DNA of 64,000 bases from Alkalimonas collagenimarina (GCF_030717845.1 NZ_JAUZVZ010000007.1:120842-184841), one strand, 5' to 3'. Counted from the first letter of the stretch, positions 26,291 through 36,449 are shown. Made by a program: numbers and translations. The notes: a model not told the origin generated them from the sequence alone.

Positions 26291-27589
26291 ATGAGTTTTA
26301 CTATCGCGTTAAGCGGCTTGGCCGCAGCACAAAAAGATTTGGATGTAACCGCAAATAATATTGCTAACGTTAATACCACTGGTTTTAAAGAGTCGCGCGC
26401 TGAGTTTGCGGATGTTTATGCAACATCCATCTTTGCTTCCGGTCGAACCAAGGTCGGTGATGGTGTCACTACGTCTGTTGTAGCACAGCAATTTAATCAG
26501 GGGTCATTGTCATTTACCAATAACTCATTGGATTTGGCCATTACTGGTGAGGGTTTTTTTGCTACCACACCAGATCGCACGGCCAGAGACATGACTTATA
26601 CCCGGGCGGGTAATTTTAAGCTTGATAAAGATAACTTCATTATTGATAACCGGGGTAATTTCCTTCAAGGGTTTTCTGTTGACCCTTCAACCGGTCAAAA
26701 TCAATCTGTCAGTTTAAGCACCACTCAACCTATTTCGATACCAACTACTGCCGGTGCTCCACGAGCGACCAACAATATATTTGTCACCGCTAACCTAAAC
26801 TCTTCAGAAATTGCGATTGCAGCACCTTTTGATGCAACGGATCCGGCGACGTATAGTCACTCAACATCAGTAACGGTTTATGATAGTTTAGGTGAGTCTC
26901 ATATTGTTTCGATGTACTTTGCCAAGACGGCGGTGACAGGTGAATGGGATGTCTACGCGGTGTGGGATGATGTCACAGCTGCTCCTTTTGGCCCTCAAAC
27001 ACTTCAATTTGACTCCAGCGGTGAGTTAGTCATTCCAGGTCCGCCGCCTGCACCACCTGTTTTGACACTGCCTGCAGCCGATCTAAATGATCCGTTGAAT
27101 GGGTACTTAACCAATGGTGCAGAGTTTATAAATGATATGGTGATCAACTTCCGGGATCCATCCGGCGTTCGGACACCTACGCAGTACGCAGCACCTTTTG
27201 ATGTGACTAACCTCAGTCAGGATGGTACCACGGTTGGTAATCTGACCGGGGTCGATATTGACGCTTTTGGTCGTGTCTTGGCCAGCTACAGCAATGGTGA
27301 TGAAGAGTATTTAGCTCAGGTGACGCTTGTACAATTTGCCAATGTGCAGGGTTTAAAGCAAGTGGGGAATACCTCGTGGCAACAAACCATTACCTCGGGT
27401 GAACCCATTGCAGGACAGGCCAATGTGGGGACTTTTGGTGCCATCAACTCTTCTGCTTTAGAGCAGTCAAATGTCAACTTGACGACAGAGCTGGTTGATT
27501 TGATTAGTGCACAACGTAACTTCCAGGCCAACTCCAGAGCACTTGAAGTTAACAGTACCTTGCAGCAAACGATCTTGCAGATACGTTAA
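26291..27589 (+). CDS. flgE: Flagellar hook protein FlgE
   Basis: 432 residues. The N-terminal axial motif (LDVTANNIANVNTTGFKES) and C-terminal motif (LEQSNVNLTTELVDLISAQR) flank variable hook domains with a proline-rich stretch (IPGPPPAPPVLTLP near residue 250-263). It makes the hook. GAGGTG lies just upstream of the ATG at 26291. It is the last gene before a strong terminator at 27611-27633, which closes the flgBCDE unit. Confidence 0.95.
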   Translation: MSFTIALSGLAAAQKDLDVTANNIANVNTTGFKESRAEFADVYATSIFASGRTKVGDGVTTSVVAQQFNQGSLSFTNNSLDLAITGEGFFATTPDRTARDMTYTRAGNFKLDKDNFIIDNRGNFLQGFSVDPSTGQNQSVSLSTTQPISIPTTAGAPRATNNIFVTANLNSSEIAIAAPFDATDPATYSHSTSVTVYDSLGESHIVSMYFAKTAVTGEWDVYAVWDDVTAAPFGPQTLQFDSSGELVIPGPPPAPPVLTLPAADLNDPLNGYLTNGAEFINDMVINFRDPSGVRTPTQYAAPFDVTNLSQDGTTVGNLTGVDIDAFGRVLASYSNGDEEYLAQVTLVQFANVQGLKQVGNTSWQQTITSGEPIAGQANVGTFGAINSSALEQSNVNLTTELVDLISAQRNFQANSRALEVNSTLQQTILQIR

Positions 27590-27610
27590 TATTAGTTATG
27601 TTTACTTAAG

Positions 27611-27633
27611 AGCCACCTTCGGGTGGCTTTTTT
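27611..27633 (+). terminator. Rho-independent terminator after flgE
   Basis: AGCCACC (27611-27617), UUCG tetraloop, GGTGGCT (27622-27628), followed by a run of six T. This is a textbook intrinsic terminator in the flgE-flgF gap. Confidence 0.9.
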
Positions 27634-27645
27634 ATGGCAATGTTT

Positions 27646-27663
27646 TTGGCATTAAGATTGCAT
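27646..27663 (+). promoter_or_regulatory. Sigma-54 promoter of flgFGHIJ
   Basis: TTGGCAT-N4-ATTGCAT has GG at 27648-27649 and GC at 27660-27661, exactly 10 bases apart. It follows the flgE terminator by about 15 bp and precedes the flgF ATG (27710) by about 50 bp. Confidence 0.75.
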
Positions 27664-27709
27664 CGTTAATCCATAAGATTGTTCGTAAGTAATAGCTCGG
27701 GAGTCAACC

Positions 27710-28456
27710 ATGGATAGTTTGTTGTATATCGCCATGAGCGGGGCCAAAGAAAACCAGCACGCCATTGCGGTACGAGCCAATAATTTGGCGAATACAGGTA
27801 CCACAGGTTTCAAAGCTGATTTTGAGCAGGCCCGGGCCATGCAAGCCTTTGGTGCCGGTTTACCAACCCGTGTTTTTTCAATGACGGAGCGGCCAGGACA
27901 TAGTTTTGAAGCCGGACCTCTGAAGATGACTGAGCGTGAGTTGGATGTGGCTATTAAAGGCGATGGTTGGTTTGCTGTGCAAAGTGCCGATGGTTCCGAA
28001 GCCTATACACGGTCTGGTAGCCTGCAAATTAATGCCTTTGGCATGCTGGAAACTGCCTCTGGTTTGCCTGTGATGGGGGAGGCCGGCCCTATTCAGTTGC
28101 CACTGCCTTTAGCCAAACTAGAGATTGGGCAGGATGGCACTATTTCTGTGTTGCCTCAGGGCGCTCCGCCAGAAGCTTTATTTGAAGCAGGCCGCATTAA
28201 ATTAGTGAAGCCCGAGTTGACTCAAATTGAAAAAGGTACTGATGGCTTATTTCGGCGTAAAGACGGCCAGCCGGAAGAAGAAAGTATTGAAGTCGCCATC
28301 ATCAATCAGGCACTGGAAGGCAGTAATGTCAATGCCATTACCGAGATGACGCACATGATCAGTTTACAGCGTCAGTTCGAAATGCAAGTCAAGATGATGA
28401 AAACTGCACAACAAATCGATCAGAAGCAAGATTCGCTTCTGTACATCATGGGTTAA
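27710..28456 (+). CDS. flgF: Flagellar basal-body rod protein FlgF
   Basis: 248 residues. It starts MDSLLYIAMSGAKENQHAI with the axial motif VRANNLANTGTTGFKAD, and has LDVAIKGDGWFAVQ in the middle and the C-terminal NQALEGSNVNAITEMTHMI typical of rod proteins. It forms the rod between FlgB/FlgC and FlgG. It is first in a second flg unit, with its own sigma-54 promoter. Confidence 0.95.
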   Translation: MDSLLYIAMSGAKENQHAIAVRANNLANTGTTGFKADFEQARAMQAFGAGLPTRVFSMTERPGHSFEAGPLKMTERELDVAIKGDGWFAVQSADGSEAYTRSGSLQINAFGMLETASGLPVMGEAGPIQLPLPLAKLEIGQDGTISVLPQGAPPEALFEAGRIKLVKPELTQIEKGTDGLFRRKDGQPEEESIEVAIINQALEGSNVNAITEMTHMISLQRQFEMQVKMMKTAQQIDQKQDSLLYIMG

Positions 28457-28471
28457 GCTGAGGAGGCTGTT

Positions 28472-29260
28472 ATGCATCCAGCATTATGGATCAGTAAAAC
28501 CGGTTTAGACGCCAAGCAGCGTGATATTTCGGTGATTTCTAACAATCTGGCCAATGCCAGTACCGTTGGCTTTAAGAAAAGTCGAGCAGTGTTTGAAGAT
28601 CTTCTGTATCAGAACGTCAATCAGCCTGGTGGGCGCTCGTCGCAGAACTCAGAGCTGCCGAACGGTTTAATGATTGGTGCGGGTACTAAGGTGGTAGCGA
28701 CACAAAAGAACTTTACGCAAGGCAACATGATCACCACCGAAAACAGCCTGGATATGATGATTCAGGGCCATGGTTTTTTTGAAATCTTGATGCCAGATGG
28801 CAATATCTCTTATACCCGTAATGGCCAATTTACTGTTGATCAAGACGGCAATTTGGTGACCTCTGGTGCAGGCTTCCAGTTGGAGCCAAATATTGTGGTG
28901 CCGCCAGAGGCTACTGGAATAACCATATCACAAGATGGTGAGGTCTCCGCGCGTTTACCAGGCCAGGCTGATAATGCGGTGCTGGGGCAAATTACCGTCA
29001 CCAACTTTATCAATCCAGCTGGCTTAGAGCCGATTGGCCAGAACTTATTTCGTGAAACCGCCGCCAGCGGCGATCCGGTGCAAGGGATTCCAGGTCTAGA
29101 AGGCCTCGGGCTGATTGTACAAGGTGCGCTGGAAACATCTAATGTGAATGTGACCGAAGAGCTGGTGAGTCTGATTGAGAGTCAACGCGTGTATGAGATG
29201 AACTCAAAAGTGATTTCAACCGTTGATCAAATGCTTGGCTTTGCAATTCAGCAATTGTAA
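28472..29260 (+). CDS. flgG: Flagellar distal rod protein FlgG
   Basis: 262 residues, the usual length. It starts MHPALWISKTGLDAKQRDI and carries SNNLANASTVGFKKSRAVF, LDMMIQGHGFFEILMPDG and a C-terminal ETSNVNVTEELVSLIESQR, all diagnostic of FlgG. It builds the distal rod through the P and L rings. AGGAGG stands upstream of the ATG at 28472. Confidence 0.96.
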   Translation: MHPALWISKTGLDAKQRDISVISNNLANASTVGFKKSRAVFEDLLYQNVNQPGGRSSQNSELPNGLMIGAGTKVVATQKNFTQGNMITTENSLDMMIQGHGFFEILMPDGNISYTRNGQFTVDQDGNLVTSGAGFQLEPNIVVPPEATGITISQDGEVSARLPGQADNAVLGQITVTNFINPAGLEPIGQNLFRETAASGDPVQGIPGLEGLGLIVQGALETSNVNVTEELVSLIESQRVYEMNSKVISTVDQMLGFAIQQL

Positions 29261-29275
29261 GTCTGCGAGGTGTGT

Positions 29276-29938
29276 ATGCGTATTTTTATCACTATATTGG
29301 CATGGGTCTCATTGGTGGGGTGCTCCAGTGTGCAACCGCCTCTGCCGGATGACCCTTTTTATGCACCAATGCCTGCCGGGCCGGCAGCCCGACCGATTGA
29401 ACATACCGGTTCTCTATTTGCTCAGCGCTATTCCAGTAGCTTGTATTCCGATACCCGTGCTCGCTTTGAAGGGGATATTATTACGGTTGTATTACGCGAA
29501 CGAACTCAGGCATCAAAAAATGCCCGTACTGAGACTCAACGAGACAGTAGCAGCCAGATTGATCCGATCGTTGGTTTTGGGGGGCGACAGCTCAATACGA
29601 TCCAACTGGGAACGAACAGCACCAATGATTTCAAGGGTGATGCTAAATCAAACCAAAGCAACAGCTTGACAGGTGATATTACTGTCAATGTGGTTGAAGT
29701 GCAGCCGAATGGCAATCTGGTGATACGGGGCGAAAAATGGCTTCAGCTGAACACAGGCAAAGAATTCATCCGCTTAACCGGGATCATTCGGCAAGAAGAT
29801 GTTGACCTGAACAATACGGTTGAGTCGACAAAAATTGCCAATGCCCGTATCGAGTACAGTGGCACCGGAGCTCATCATGGTGGTCAGTCGCCCGGCTGGT
29901 TAACCCGGTTTTTCTCCAGTCCGGCATGGCCGTTTTAA
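29276..29938 (+). CDS. flgH: Flagellar L-ring lipoprotein FlgH
   Basis: 220 residues from the ATG at 29276, five bases after GAGG; an upstream GTG at 29270 sits within that spacer. The lipoprotein signal has lipobox LVGC and lipidated Cys16. Family motifs include [37 protein letters not shown] and [15 protein letters not shown]. It forms the L-ring bushing in the outer membrane. Its 3' end lies only 11 bp before the flgI ATG. Confidence 0.95.
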   Translation: MRIFITILAWVSLVGCSSVQPPLPDDPFYAPMPAGPAARPIEHTGSLFAQRYSSSLYSDTRARFEGDIITVVLRERTQASKNARTETQRDSSSQIDPIVGFGGRQLNTIQLGTNSTNDFKGDAKSNQSNSLTGDITVNVVEVQPNGNLVIRGEKWLQLNTGKEFIRLTGIIRQEDVDLNNTVESTKIANARIEYSGTGAHHGGQSPGWLTRFFSSPAWPF

Positions 29939-29949
29939 GGAGTTTTCTG

Positions 29950-31044
29950 ATGAAACTGTGGCAATGGTTGTTGATTATTCTGGTCACTATTGCGTTAATG
30001 CCGGCGCATGCCGCACGCATTAAAGATGTGGCAGATGTTGAAGGAGTGCGGAGCAATCAACTGGTTGGTTATGGCTTGGTGGTTGGTTTACCCGGCACCG
30101 GTGAACAAAGCCCGTTTACTGAGCAAAGCTTCCGTACCATGCTATCTAATTTTGGCATCAACATGCCGCAAGGGATGCGGACACAAATCAAGAATGTTGC
30201 CGCTGTAGCTGTTCATGCCGAATTGCCAGCTTTTGCCAAACCAGGACAGAGTATTGATGTCACCGTATCTTCCGTTGGCAGCGCTGCCAGCTTGCGTGGT
30301 GGCACTTTAATGCAAACCTTCCTGGTTGGCCTCGATGGCAAAGTCTATGCTGTGGCGCAGGGCAGCCTTATTGTGAGTGGGCTAGGAGCTGAGGGCCTGG
30401 ATGGTTCTCGTATTCTTGTGAATACACCGACCGTAGGCCGTATACCCAATGGAGCCATGGTGGAGCAAGAGGTACCTACGCCTTTCGCTGAAGGGGACTT
30501 TATCACCTTTAATTTGCATCGATCTGATTTTACCACCTCGCGTCGTTTAGCTGAGGCCATTAATGACTTTATCGGCCCGGAAACAGCTTACTCACTGGAT
30601 GCATCCTCGGTTCGGGTACGTGCGCCACGTGATATCAGCCAGCGAGTGTCATACATGTCAACGCTGGAAAACTTAACCTTTGAGCCAGCAAACAACTCGG
30701 CCAAAATTATTATCAACTCACGGACAGGAACTATTGTGATTGGTCAGGAAGTACGCTTGTTTCCTGCAGCAGTCACTCATGGTGGTTTAACTGTGACCAT
30801 TGCTGAAAATCCACGAGTGATACAGCCAAACCCGTTAGCTGGAGGAGAGACCATGATTGAAGAAAGCTCGATCATTGATGTTAATCCAGCACAATCGCGC
30901 ATGTTTAAATTTGATCCTGGCGTGACCCTCGATGATCTGGTTCGGACGGTAAATGCGGTTGGGGCAGCACCCGGTGACTTGATGGCGATTTTAGAAGCAC
31001 TGAAAGAAGCCGGTGCGATCCATGGCGAACTGGTCGTTATTTAA
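29950..31044 (+). CDS. flgI: Flagellar P-ring protein FlgI
   Basis: 364 residues from the ATG at 29950 (AAGGAG seven bases upstream). A longer reading from 29926 would overlap flgH and lacks a signal peptide start. The signal peptide ends in MPAHAA. The mature start [20 protein letters not shown] and the later segments [20 protein letters not shown] (present here as [20 protein letters not shown]) are highly conserved. It makes the P-ring in the peptidoglycan layer with help from FlgA. Confidence 0.96.
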   Translation: MKLWQWLLIILVTIALMPAHAARIKDVADVEGVRSNQLVGYGLVVGLPGTGEQSPFTEQSFRTMLSNFGINMPQGMRTQIKNVAAVAVHAELPAFAKPGQSIDVTVSSVGSAASLRGGTLMQTFLVGLDGKVYAVAQGSLIVSGLGAEGLDGSRILVNTPTVGRIPNGAMVEQEVPTPFAEGDFITFNLHRSDFTTSRRLAEAINDFIGPETAYSLDASSVRVRAPRDISQRVSYMSTLENLTFEPANNSAKIIINSRTGTIVIGQEVRLFPAAVTHGGLTVTIAENPRVIQPNPLAGGETMIEESSIIDVNPAQSRMFKFDPGVTLDDLVRTVNAVGAAPGDLMAILEALKEAGAIHGELVVI

Positions 31045-31061
31045 ACAGCGAGAGGCATAGT

Positions 31062-32051
31062 ATGGACTCCATCAGACAACCCTTATCGTACCATGATATT
31101 AATAGCTTACAGCAGATCCGTCAGTCGGCTGGCCAGGATGAGGGGACGGGGCTGCGTCAGGCTGCTGAGCAATTTGAAGCCATTTTCATGAATATGCTGC
31201 TAAGCAGCATGCGTAAAGCCAACGAGGCATTTAAGGATGAAGATGGTTTTATGCACAGTGAGACCACCAAGTTCTATGAAGATATGTATGACAATCAACT
31301 GGCCTCTGATTTATCCCGCAGTGGGAGCTTAGGGCTAGCCGATATCATCGTACAGCAACTAAGCCCAGAGCATATTGCTCAGCAATCTCAACGGCCCAAC
31401 CCGGAACATTTGGTGATGCCGTCAGCCATATCCACCCGAACAACATCACTGAACCATACCAAGAACCATGAAGCAGTTGAGGCACCAACAGCCAGAACAA
31501 AAACGCAGGCTGCTGATATGGTTAAAGAGGCGATGGCAACCGTAGAGCCTAAACCTGTTTGGTCGGTGGATTCGCCTAAAGCTTTTGTTGAACGTTTATT
31601 GCCTGCTGCCCGTGAAGCAGCATCAGCCCTTGGCTTAGACCCGGTTGCATTGGTGGCGCAGGCAGCACTTGAGACGGGCTGGGGGCAACGTATGATCCCA
31701 ACTGCGGCAGGTGAAAATAGTTTTAACTTGTTTGGTATTAAAGCCAGTCGCGGCTGGCAAGGCGATACTGCAGTGGTGGATACACTGGAATACCGCCAGG
31801 GCGTGGCTCAAAAAGAGCAAGCCAAGTTTCGCGCTTATGACTCCCCTGAGCAGAGCTTAAAAGATTATGTTGATTTTATTCAGAGCAGTCCACGTTATCA
31901 GGAGGCTGTTAAAGTGGCTTCGGATAGTGTCGCGTACTTCCGTCAGTTGCAAGCTGCAGGCTATGCTACCGATCCGAATTATGCAGAAAAAATCAGGTCA
32001 GTAATGAACAATCCGGTCATGCGTGTGCTTAAAGCATCCGCTCAAGAATAA
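31062..32051 (+). CDS. flgJ: Flagellar rod assembly protein/muramidase FlgJ
   Basis: 329 residues in two domains. The N-terminal rod-cap domain (about 20-105) contains RQAAEQFEAIFMNMLLSSMR. A variable linker (about 115-165) leads to a C-terminal glucosaminidase domain (about 170-329) with AQAALETGWGQRMI, which includes the catalytic glutamate, then NLFGIKASRGWQGD. It opens the peptidoglycan so the rod can pass. Its stop codon overlaps the -35 element of the flgK sigma-28 promoter. Confidence 0.95.
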   Translation: MDSIRQPLSYHDINSLQQIRQSAGQDEGTGLRQAAEQFEAIFMNMLLSSMRKANEAFKDEDGFMHSETTKFYEDMYDNQLASDLSRSGSLGLADIIVQQLSPEHIAQQSQRPNPEHLVMPSAISTRTTSLNHTKNHEAVEAPTARTKTQAADMVKEAMATVEPKPVWSVDSPKAFVERLLPAAREAASALGLDPVALVAQAALETGWGQRMIPTAAGENSFNLFGIKASRGWQGDTAVVDTLEYRQGVAQKEQAKFRAYDSPEQSLKDYVDFIQSSPRYQEAVKVASDSVAYFRQLQAAGYATDPNYAEKIRSVMNNPVMRVLKASAQE

Positions 32052-32068
32052 TGCAGTCTGGCCGATAC
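32042..32068 (+). promoter_or_regulatory. Sigma-28 (FliA) promoter of flgKL
   Basis: TCAAGAAT (32042-32049), 11 bases, GCCGATAC (32061-32068). The spacing is exact and the -10 has one mismatch. It lies across the flgJ stop codon and 30 bp before the flgK ATG. Confidence 0.8.
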
Positions 32069-32098
32069 ACAGTGTAAGCAAGGTAAGCGGAGTTAATC

Positions 32099-34117
32099 AT
32101 GTCAGACAATTTACTCAGGATCGGTTCTTCAGCTGTGCTGGCTAGCAGTACCTTGCTTAACACCACCAGTAATAATATCGCCAATATCAACACCGAAGGC
32201 TATGTTCGGCAACGCACTGAGTTTGAGGCACAAATTCTGGGGCTTGGTGTTGGGCGTGGTACTACTGAGCGCTTGGTCAATGAGTTTACGCTTAAACAAT
32301 TGCGTCGTGATACATCCGCCTATTCTTATTCTGAGCAGTTTCTCTCTGAAGCAAATCGTGTGGATGCTTTATTTTCAAACCCGGCCAATAGCATCGCGAC
32401 CGGCATGAATGAGTTGTTTGATCAATTTCAAATTGCTAATAACGATCCGACTACCTTAGCCAATCGTCAGTTAATTATCGGCAGCTCAGAAGCTTTGTTG
32501 GATAGATTCAGCACTATGTCGACCTTGGTGCTGGATCAAGATTTATTTATCAATCAGCAGTTGGATATTTTTGTTGATGAGACCAATGGGTATATTAAGC
32601 AGATCGCCCAGCTCAATAGAGAAATTGCCAGTTATGGCACTGGCTCTAGCCGTCCAATTCCTTTAAACCTGCTGGATAAGCGGGACGAGGCCATCCGAAA
32701 ACTTTCCGAAATGGTAGAAATCCGCACGCTGGATGCAAAAAATGGTGAGAAGCTGGTGTTTATGGCAACCGGTCAGTCGTTGGTGGTCGAGAATGGAGAC
32801 TTCTCACTGCTATCGACCCGTGGCAACCCAGATCCATCGCGTAAAGAATTGCAATTGCAACTATCTAACAAAGATAGTGTGGTGCGCGATATCAATGTCA
32901 AAAAGCTGGGCGGTAAGTTGGGGGCACTGATCGGCTTTCGTGAAGAAATACTGGATCCAACGCAAAATAAACTGGGTCAGGTCGCGTTATCGCTGGCCGA
33001 TGCATTGAATGAACAGAATAAGCTAGGCATGAACCTGAATGGTGAAATTGGCGGGCCACTTTTTACATTCCCTTCTTTTTCAGGTTTCCCTTACACGGGG
33101 AACTCGGCCAACTCAACGTTATCAGGGACAGTTGAAGCAGGTAAGGGGAGTCAGATCCCCCCCAATGACTTGCGAGTGACCATTATTTCTGCAACGGAAG
33201 TGTTGGTTCAGGCGGTTGATCTAAAAGGCAATGTGATTGCCGGCTCTGATATCACTGCTACGGTTGCAGGTTTTCCAGCGACGATTACAGCTGATGATGC
33301 AGGTGGCGACTTGTATGGTTTCACGTTCGACATCGATGGTGCCGTTGGTGATCAATTTGAATTTAAGCCGTTAGCAACAGCCGCTCGTCAGCTTGGGTTA
33401 GCGACTACGCGGCCAGAAGATATTGCGTTGGCATCACCAATTCGTATTGATCAAACTTTGGAGAATTTAGGTAACGGCAAAGCTGAAGGTCTGCAAATTA
33501 AAGATACCACGCCAGCGACTCCACCGGATTACGGTTTTACTGCACCTGGTGGTTTAGTCAATGGACCTTGGGAAGTCACTTATTTGGGCGGTGATAGCTT
33601 TCAGATTGAAGATAACGGCGGGAACGTCATTGGAACAGCCAACTTCGGCTCAGCCAATTATCAGAGCTTGTTTGAAGAAGCTGGGGTGGATGTTGGCTTT
33701 GATTTTTCCATTACCGGTATTCCAAGCGTGGGTGATACATTCACTATCGAATTTAACAGCGGCGGTTTCAATGATAACCGAAATGGCCTCAAGTTAGCGG
33801 CACTACAGACCGATACATCGACAACACGGTTAAATGCCCTATCGACACCTGGCGGGGTAAATAGTGGCAGTTTCAACCAAACCTATGCGTCGATGGTGAG
33901 TTTAATCGGTGAGCGCACCAATCAGGCTCGCAACAGTGAGGCGGCAAACAGCGCCTTGTTGGAGCAAAGCCAAAACTGGTTTGAATCGTTATCAGGAGTG
34001 AGCTTGGATGAAGAAGCGGCAAATTTGGTACGGTTTCAGCAAACCTATGCAGCCGCGACCAAGATCATCTCTACGTCGCAAACCATTTTTGACACCCTGC
34101 TTGCAGCAGTGAGGTAA
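32099..34117 (+). CDS. flgK: Flagellar hook-filament junction protein FlgK (HAP1)
   Basis: 672 residues, longer than E. coli FlgK (547), mostly through an expanded central domain. The N-terminus (LLRIGSSAVLASSTLLNTT, then SNNIANINTEGYVRQRTEF) and C-terminus (GVSLDEEAANLVRFQQTYAAATKIISTSQ, cited by its core DEEAANLVRFQQTYAA) are diagnostic. It joins hook and filament and is a FlgN client. It has its own sigma-28 promoter and lies 4 bp before flgL. Confidence 0.95.
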   Translation: MSDNLLRIGSSAVLASSTLLNTTSNNIANINTEGYVRQRTEFEAQILGLGVGRGTTERLVNEFTLKQLRRDTSAYSYSEQFLSEANRVDALFSNPANSIATGMNELFDQFQIANNDPTTLANRQLIIGSSEALLDRFSTMSTLVLDQDLFINQQLDIFVDETNGYIKQIAQLNREIASYGTGSSRPIPLNLLDKRDEAIRKLSEMVEIRTLDAKNGEKLVFMATGQSLVVENGDFSLLSTRGNPDPSRKELQLQLSNKDSVVRDINVKKLGGKLGALIGFREEILDPTQNKLGQVALSLADALNEQNKLGMNLNGEIGGPLFTFPSFSGFPYTGNSANSTLSGTVEAGKGSQIPPNDLRVTIISATEVLVQAVDLKGNVIAGSDITATVAGFPATITADDAGGDLYGFTFDIDGAVGDQFEFKPLATAARQLGLATTRPEDIALASPIRIDQTLENLGNGKAEGLQIKDTTPATPPDYGFTAPGGLVNGPWEVTYLGGDSFQIEDNGGNVIGTANFGSANYQSLFEEAGVDVGFDFSITGIPSVGDTFTIEFNSGGFNDNRNGLKLAALQTDTSTTRLNALSTPGGVNSGSFNQTYASMVSLIGERTNQARNSEAANSALLEQSQNWFESLSGVSLDEEAANLVRFQQTYAAATKIISTSQTIFDTLLAAVR

Positions 34118-34121
34118 GAGC

Positions 34122-35354
34122 ATGAGAATGTCATTTAATATGAAGTTTAATATGGGCTTAAATGGTGTTATTAACACCAATGCCAAGATGAGCCGTGCTC
34201 AAGAGCAATTGACCAAGCAGACTCGTATTTTGACACCTGCCGATGATCCGGCTTCATCTGCCAAGGTGTTGGGGTTGGATCAAAACCTGGCTCAGACCGA
34301 GCAGTATCAGAAGAATTCGGTACTATTGAAAAATAACCTGGCACTGGAAGAAACCGTGCTTTCAAATATGCAGACGTCAATGGATCGTGCTCGGGTTTTG
34401 GCCATTGCATCAGGAAATGGCACTTATGCTGAGCAAGATTTGCAGGCTGTGGCAGCAGAGCTTCGACAGATTCAAGTAGAATTGCTGGACTTAATGAATA
34501 CCAAAAACTCCGAGGGAGGCTATATTTTTTCTGGATACCAGGACAAAATAACATCTTATGCTTTCAATCCTGTAACCAATAGCTATGAATTTCAAGGAGA
34601 TGATGGTCAAAAAGCACTACAAATATCGCCAACCATTGCACTACCCGGCAATGATAGTGGAAAAATGGTTTTTGATGACGTAAATGCACGCTTTAAAACT
34701 AGTGATTTAGTCGTTAGTGCAGGTGGGGCAACTTCAGCATCCATTAAAGTTAATAATCAAACACAGTTTGATGCTTTTTATCGCAACACCTACGACAGTC
34801 TTGTTCCAGCGAACAATACTTTTAATTTAGTGCTATCTGCACCTGATATCTATGAAATTCAGCAAAATGGTACCTCCTTAGTGCCTGCAGTAACCGGTAC
34901 ATTTACGCCAGGCGAAAAAATTAATTTCCAGGGTTTGGAACTAGAGGTGAATGGGCCGGCCTTACCTGGTCAGCTTGATTTTAGCCTGAATCCACCGCTG
35001 AAGAAAAATGTGCTTAATACATTGCAAGACTTTATTCAGGTACTTGAAACACCAGGGTTAGCTTCTTTTGACCGATTTGAAGCCATTAGTGATGCAACGG
35101 TGCAGTTAGAGAATGCAATGGCGACATTGGGAAATTCCATGTCTAGCATCGGAGGCAGGATCAATGTGCTTGATAGTGTATTTGAAACCAATGAAGACTT
35201 GAAAATCAATAACAAATCCTACCGAGCAGATTTATCCGAAGTCGATTATGCAGAGGCGCTCACTGAAATAACGAAACAAGAAATAGCTCTCCAGGCAATT
35301 TCTGCTACTTTCACAAAAGTATCTTCTATCTCTTTATTTGACTTTATTCGCTAA
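34122..35354 (+). CDS. flgL: Flagellar hook-filament junction protein FlgL (HAP3)
   Basis: 410 residues, longer than E. coli FlgL (317). The flagellin-like N-terminus has MSRAQEQLTKQTRILTPADD, and the C-terminus has LSEVDYAEALTEITKQEIA. It is the second junction protein below the filament. The start may be 34122 or 34128 (MSFNMKFNMG); AGAG is the only ribosome-like element. From about 34.5 kb the bases become richer in A and T than in the flgB-J block. Confidence 0.93.
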   Translation: MRMSFNMKFNMGLNGVINTNAKMSRAQEQLTKQTRILTPADDPASSAKVLGLDQNLAQTEQYQKNSVLLKNNLALEETVLSNMQTSMDRARVLAIASGNGTYAEQDLQAVAAELRQIQVELLDLMNTKNSEGGYIFSGYQDKITSYAFNPVTNSYEFQGDDGQKALQISPTIALPGNDSGKMVFDDVNARFKTSDLVVSAGGATSASIKVNNQTQFDAFYRNTYDSLVPANNTFNLVLSAPDIYEIQQNGTSLVPAVTGTFTPGEKINFQGLELEVNGPALPGQLDFSLNPPLKKNVLNTLQDFIQVLETPGLASFDRFEAISDATVQLENAMATLGNSMSSIGGRINVLDSVFETNEDLKINNKSYRADLSEVDYAEALTEITKQEIALQAISATFTKVSSISLFDFIR

Positions 35355-35463
35355 TTATCTTTTTTGAGTAAAAGCATCCAGACCTAGTGCTGATTTTCTC
35401 CAGTGCTGGTTTCGGGCTTTTTAGTGCAAAAACGATCTCAAAAACATATTTTTTCAAAATATC

Positions 35464-35490
35464 TAAAGTTCTTCTGCTTTAAACCGATAC
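35464..35490 (+). promoter_or_regulatory. Sigma-28 (FliA) promoter of flagellin 1
   Basis: TAAAGTTC (35464-35471), 11 bases, ACCGATAC (35483-35490). It leaves an untranslated leader of about 70 bases in which CTGGCA (35512-35517) can pair with TGCCAG (35534-35539). Confidence 0.8.
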
Positions 35491-35567
35491 ATTAAGTAAC
35501 AAGATATGACGCTGGCAAATAAAGAGTTAATCATGCCAGAATTGTTTAAGCAGCAGGAGAAAACACC

Positions 35568-36392
35568 ATGTCACTTTATGTCAATACAAATGTTTCATCA
35601 TTAAACGCGCAACGTCAGCTTTTTAATTCTGGTAACTCTTTGGATGTTGCTTTTAAGCGATTATCTTCAGGTTTCCGTATCAATAGTGCGGCTGATGATG
35701 CGGCAGGATTACAAATCAGCAATCGCCTAACCAGTCAGGTCAATGGTTTGGATCAAGCGGCTCGAAATGCTAATGATGGTATTTCACTAGCTCAAGTTGC
35801 CGAAGGGGCAATGGATGAAATCACTAACTCATTACAACGTGTTCGTACCCTAGCCATTCAATCACAAAATGGTATTAATAGTGCGGATGACCGCGCTGCC
35901 CTGCAAAAAGAAGTTTCTGCTTTAAAAGCTGAAATTACTCGTGTTGCGGATACCACCCAGTTTGGAACCACCCTTTTACTTGATGGTAATTTAGACGTAG
36001 ATTTTTTGGTTGGTGCTAATGCGGGGCAAAATATTAACGTTGCTTTAACTAATGCCGATGGTTATGGTACAGACGCCTTAGGCCTGAGTGCTCTCAGTGT
36101 TAACACAGTCGCTGACGCAAGTGCTGCATTGGCACTGATTGATACTGCAATTGGTACAATTGATGGAGCTAGAGCTGATTTGGGTGCGATTCAAAACCGT
36201 TTTCAGTCGACCATTCGTAACTTAACCAATATTTCTGAAAATGTCTCTGGTGCACGTAGCCGCATTCGCGACACTGATTTTGCCAAAGAGACGGCAGAGT
36301 TAACCAGAACACAGATCCTGCAACAAACCAGTACTACTGTACTTGCTCAGGCGAATCAGCGGCCACAGGCGGCTTTAAGCCTTCTTCAGTAA
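35568..36392 (+). CDS. Flagellin 1
   Basis: 274 residues, a compact flagellin with only D0/D1 conserved regions and a short centre. The N-terminus VNTNVSSLNAQRQLF, the motif RLSSGFRINSAADDAAGLQI and the C-terminal RSRIRDTDFAKETAELTR, then LAQANQRPQAALSLL are standard. It makes the filament. AGGAG precedes the ATG. A block of about 200 bases (36039-36241) is nearly identical to flagellin 3 (37982 onward), although the rest differs widely at silent sites. The product is probably glycosylated with pseudaminic acid, given the neighbouring genes. Confidence 0.95.
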   Translation: MSLYVNTNVSSLNAQRQLFNSGNSLDVAFKRLSSGFRINSAADDAAGLQISNRLTSQVNGLDQAARNANDGISLAQVAEGAMDEITNSLQRVRTLAIQSQNGINSADDRAALQKEVSALKAEITRVADTTQFGTTLLLDGNLDVDFLVGANAGQNINVALTNADGYGTDALGLSALSVNTVADASAALALIDTAIGTIDGARADLGAIQNRFQSTIRNLTNISENVSGARSRIRDTDFAKETAELTRTQILQQTSTTVLAQANQRPQAALSLLQ

Positions 36393-36399
36393 AAACGAT

Positions 36400-36427
36400 A
36401 AGTAGTCGGGGTTAACCCCGGCTACTT
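36400..36427. repeat. Strong hairpin between flagellins 1 and 2
   Basis: AAGTAGTCGGGG (36400-36411) pairs with CCCCGGCTACTT (36416-36427) over 12 positions including one U-G, with a TTAA loop. No T-run follows, so it is more likely an mRNA 3'-end stabiliser or partial terminator than a full intrinsic terminator. Confidence 0.7.
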
Positions 36428-36449
36428 ATTCATGCGTAGGGGGAGTTTC

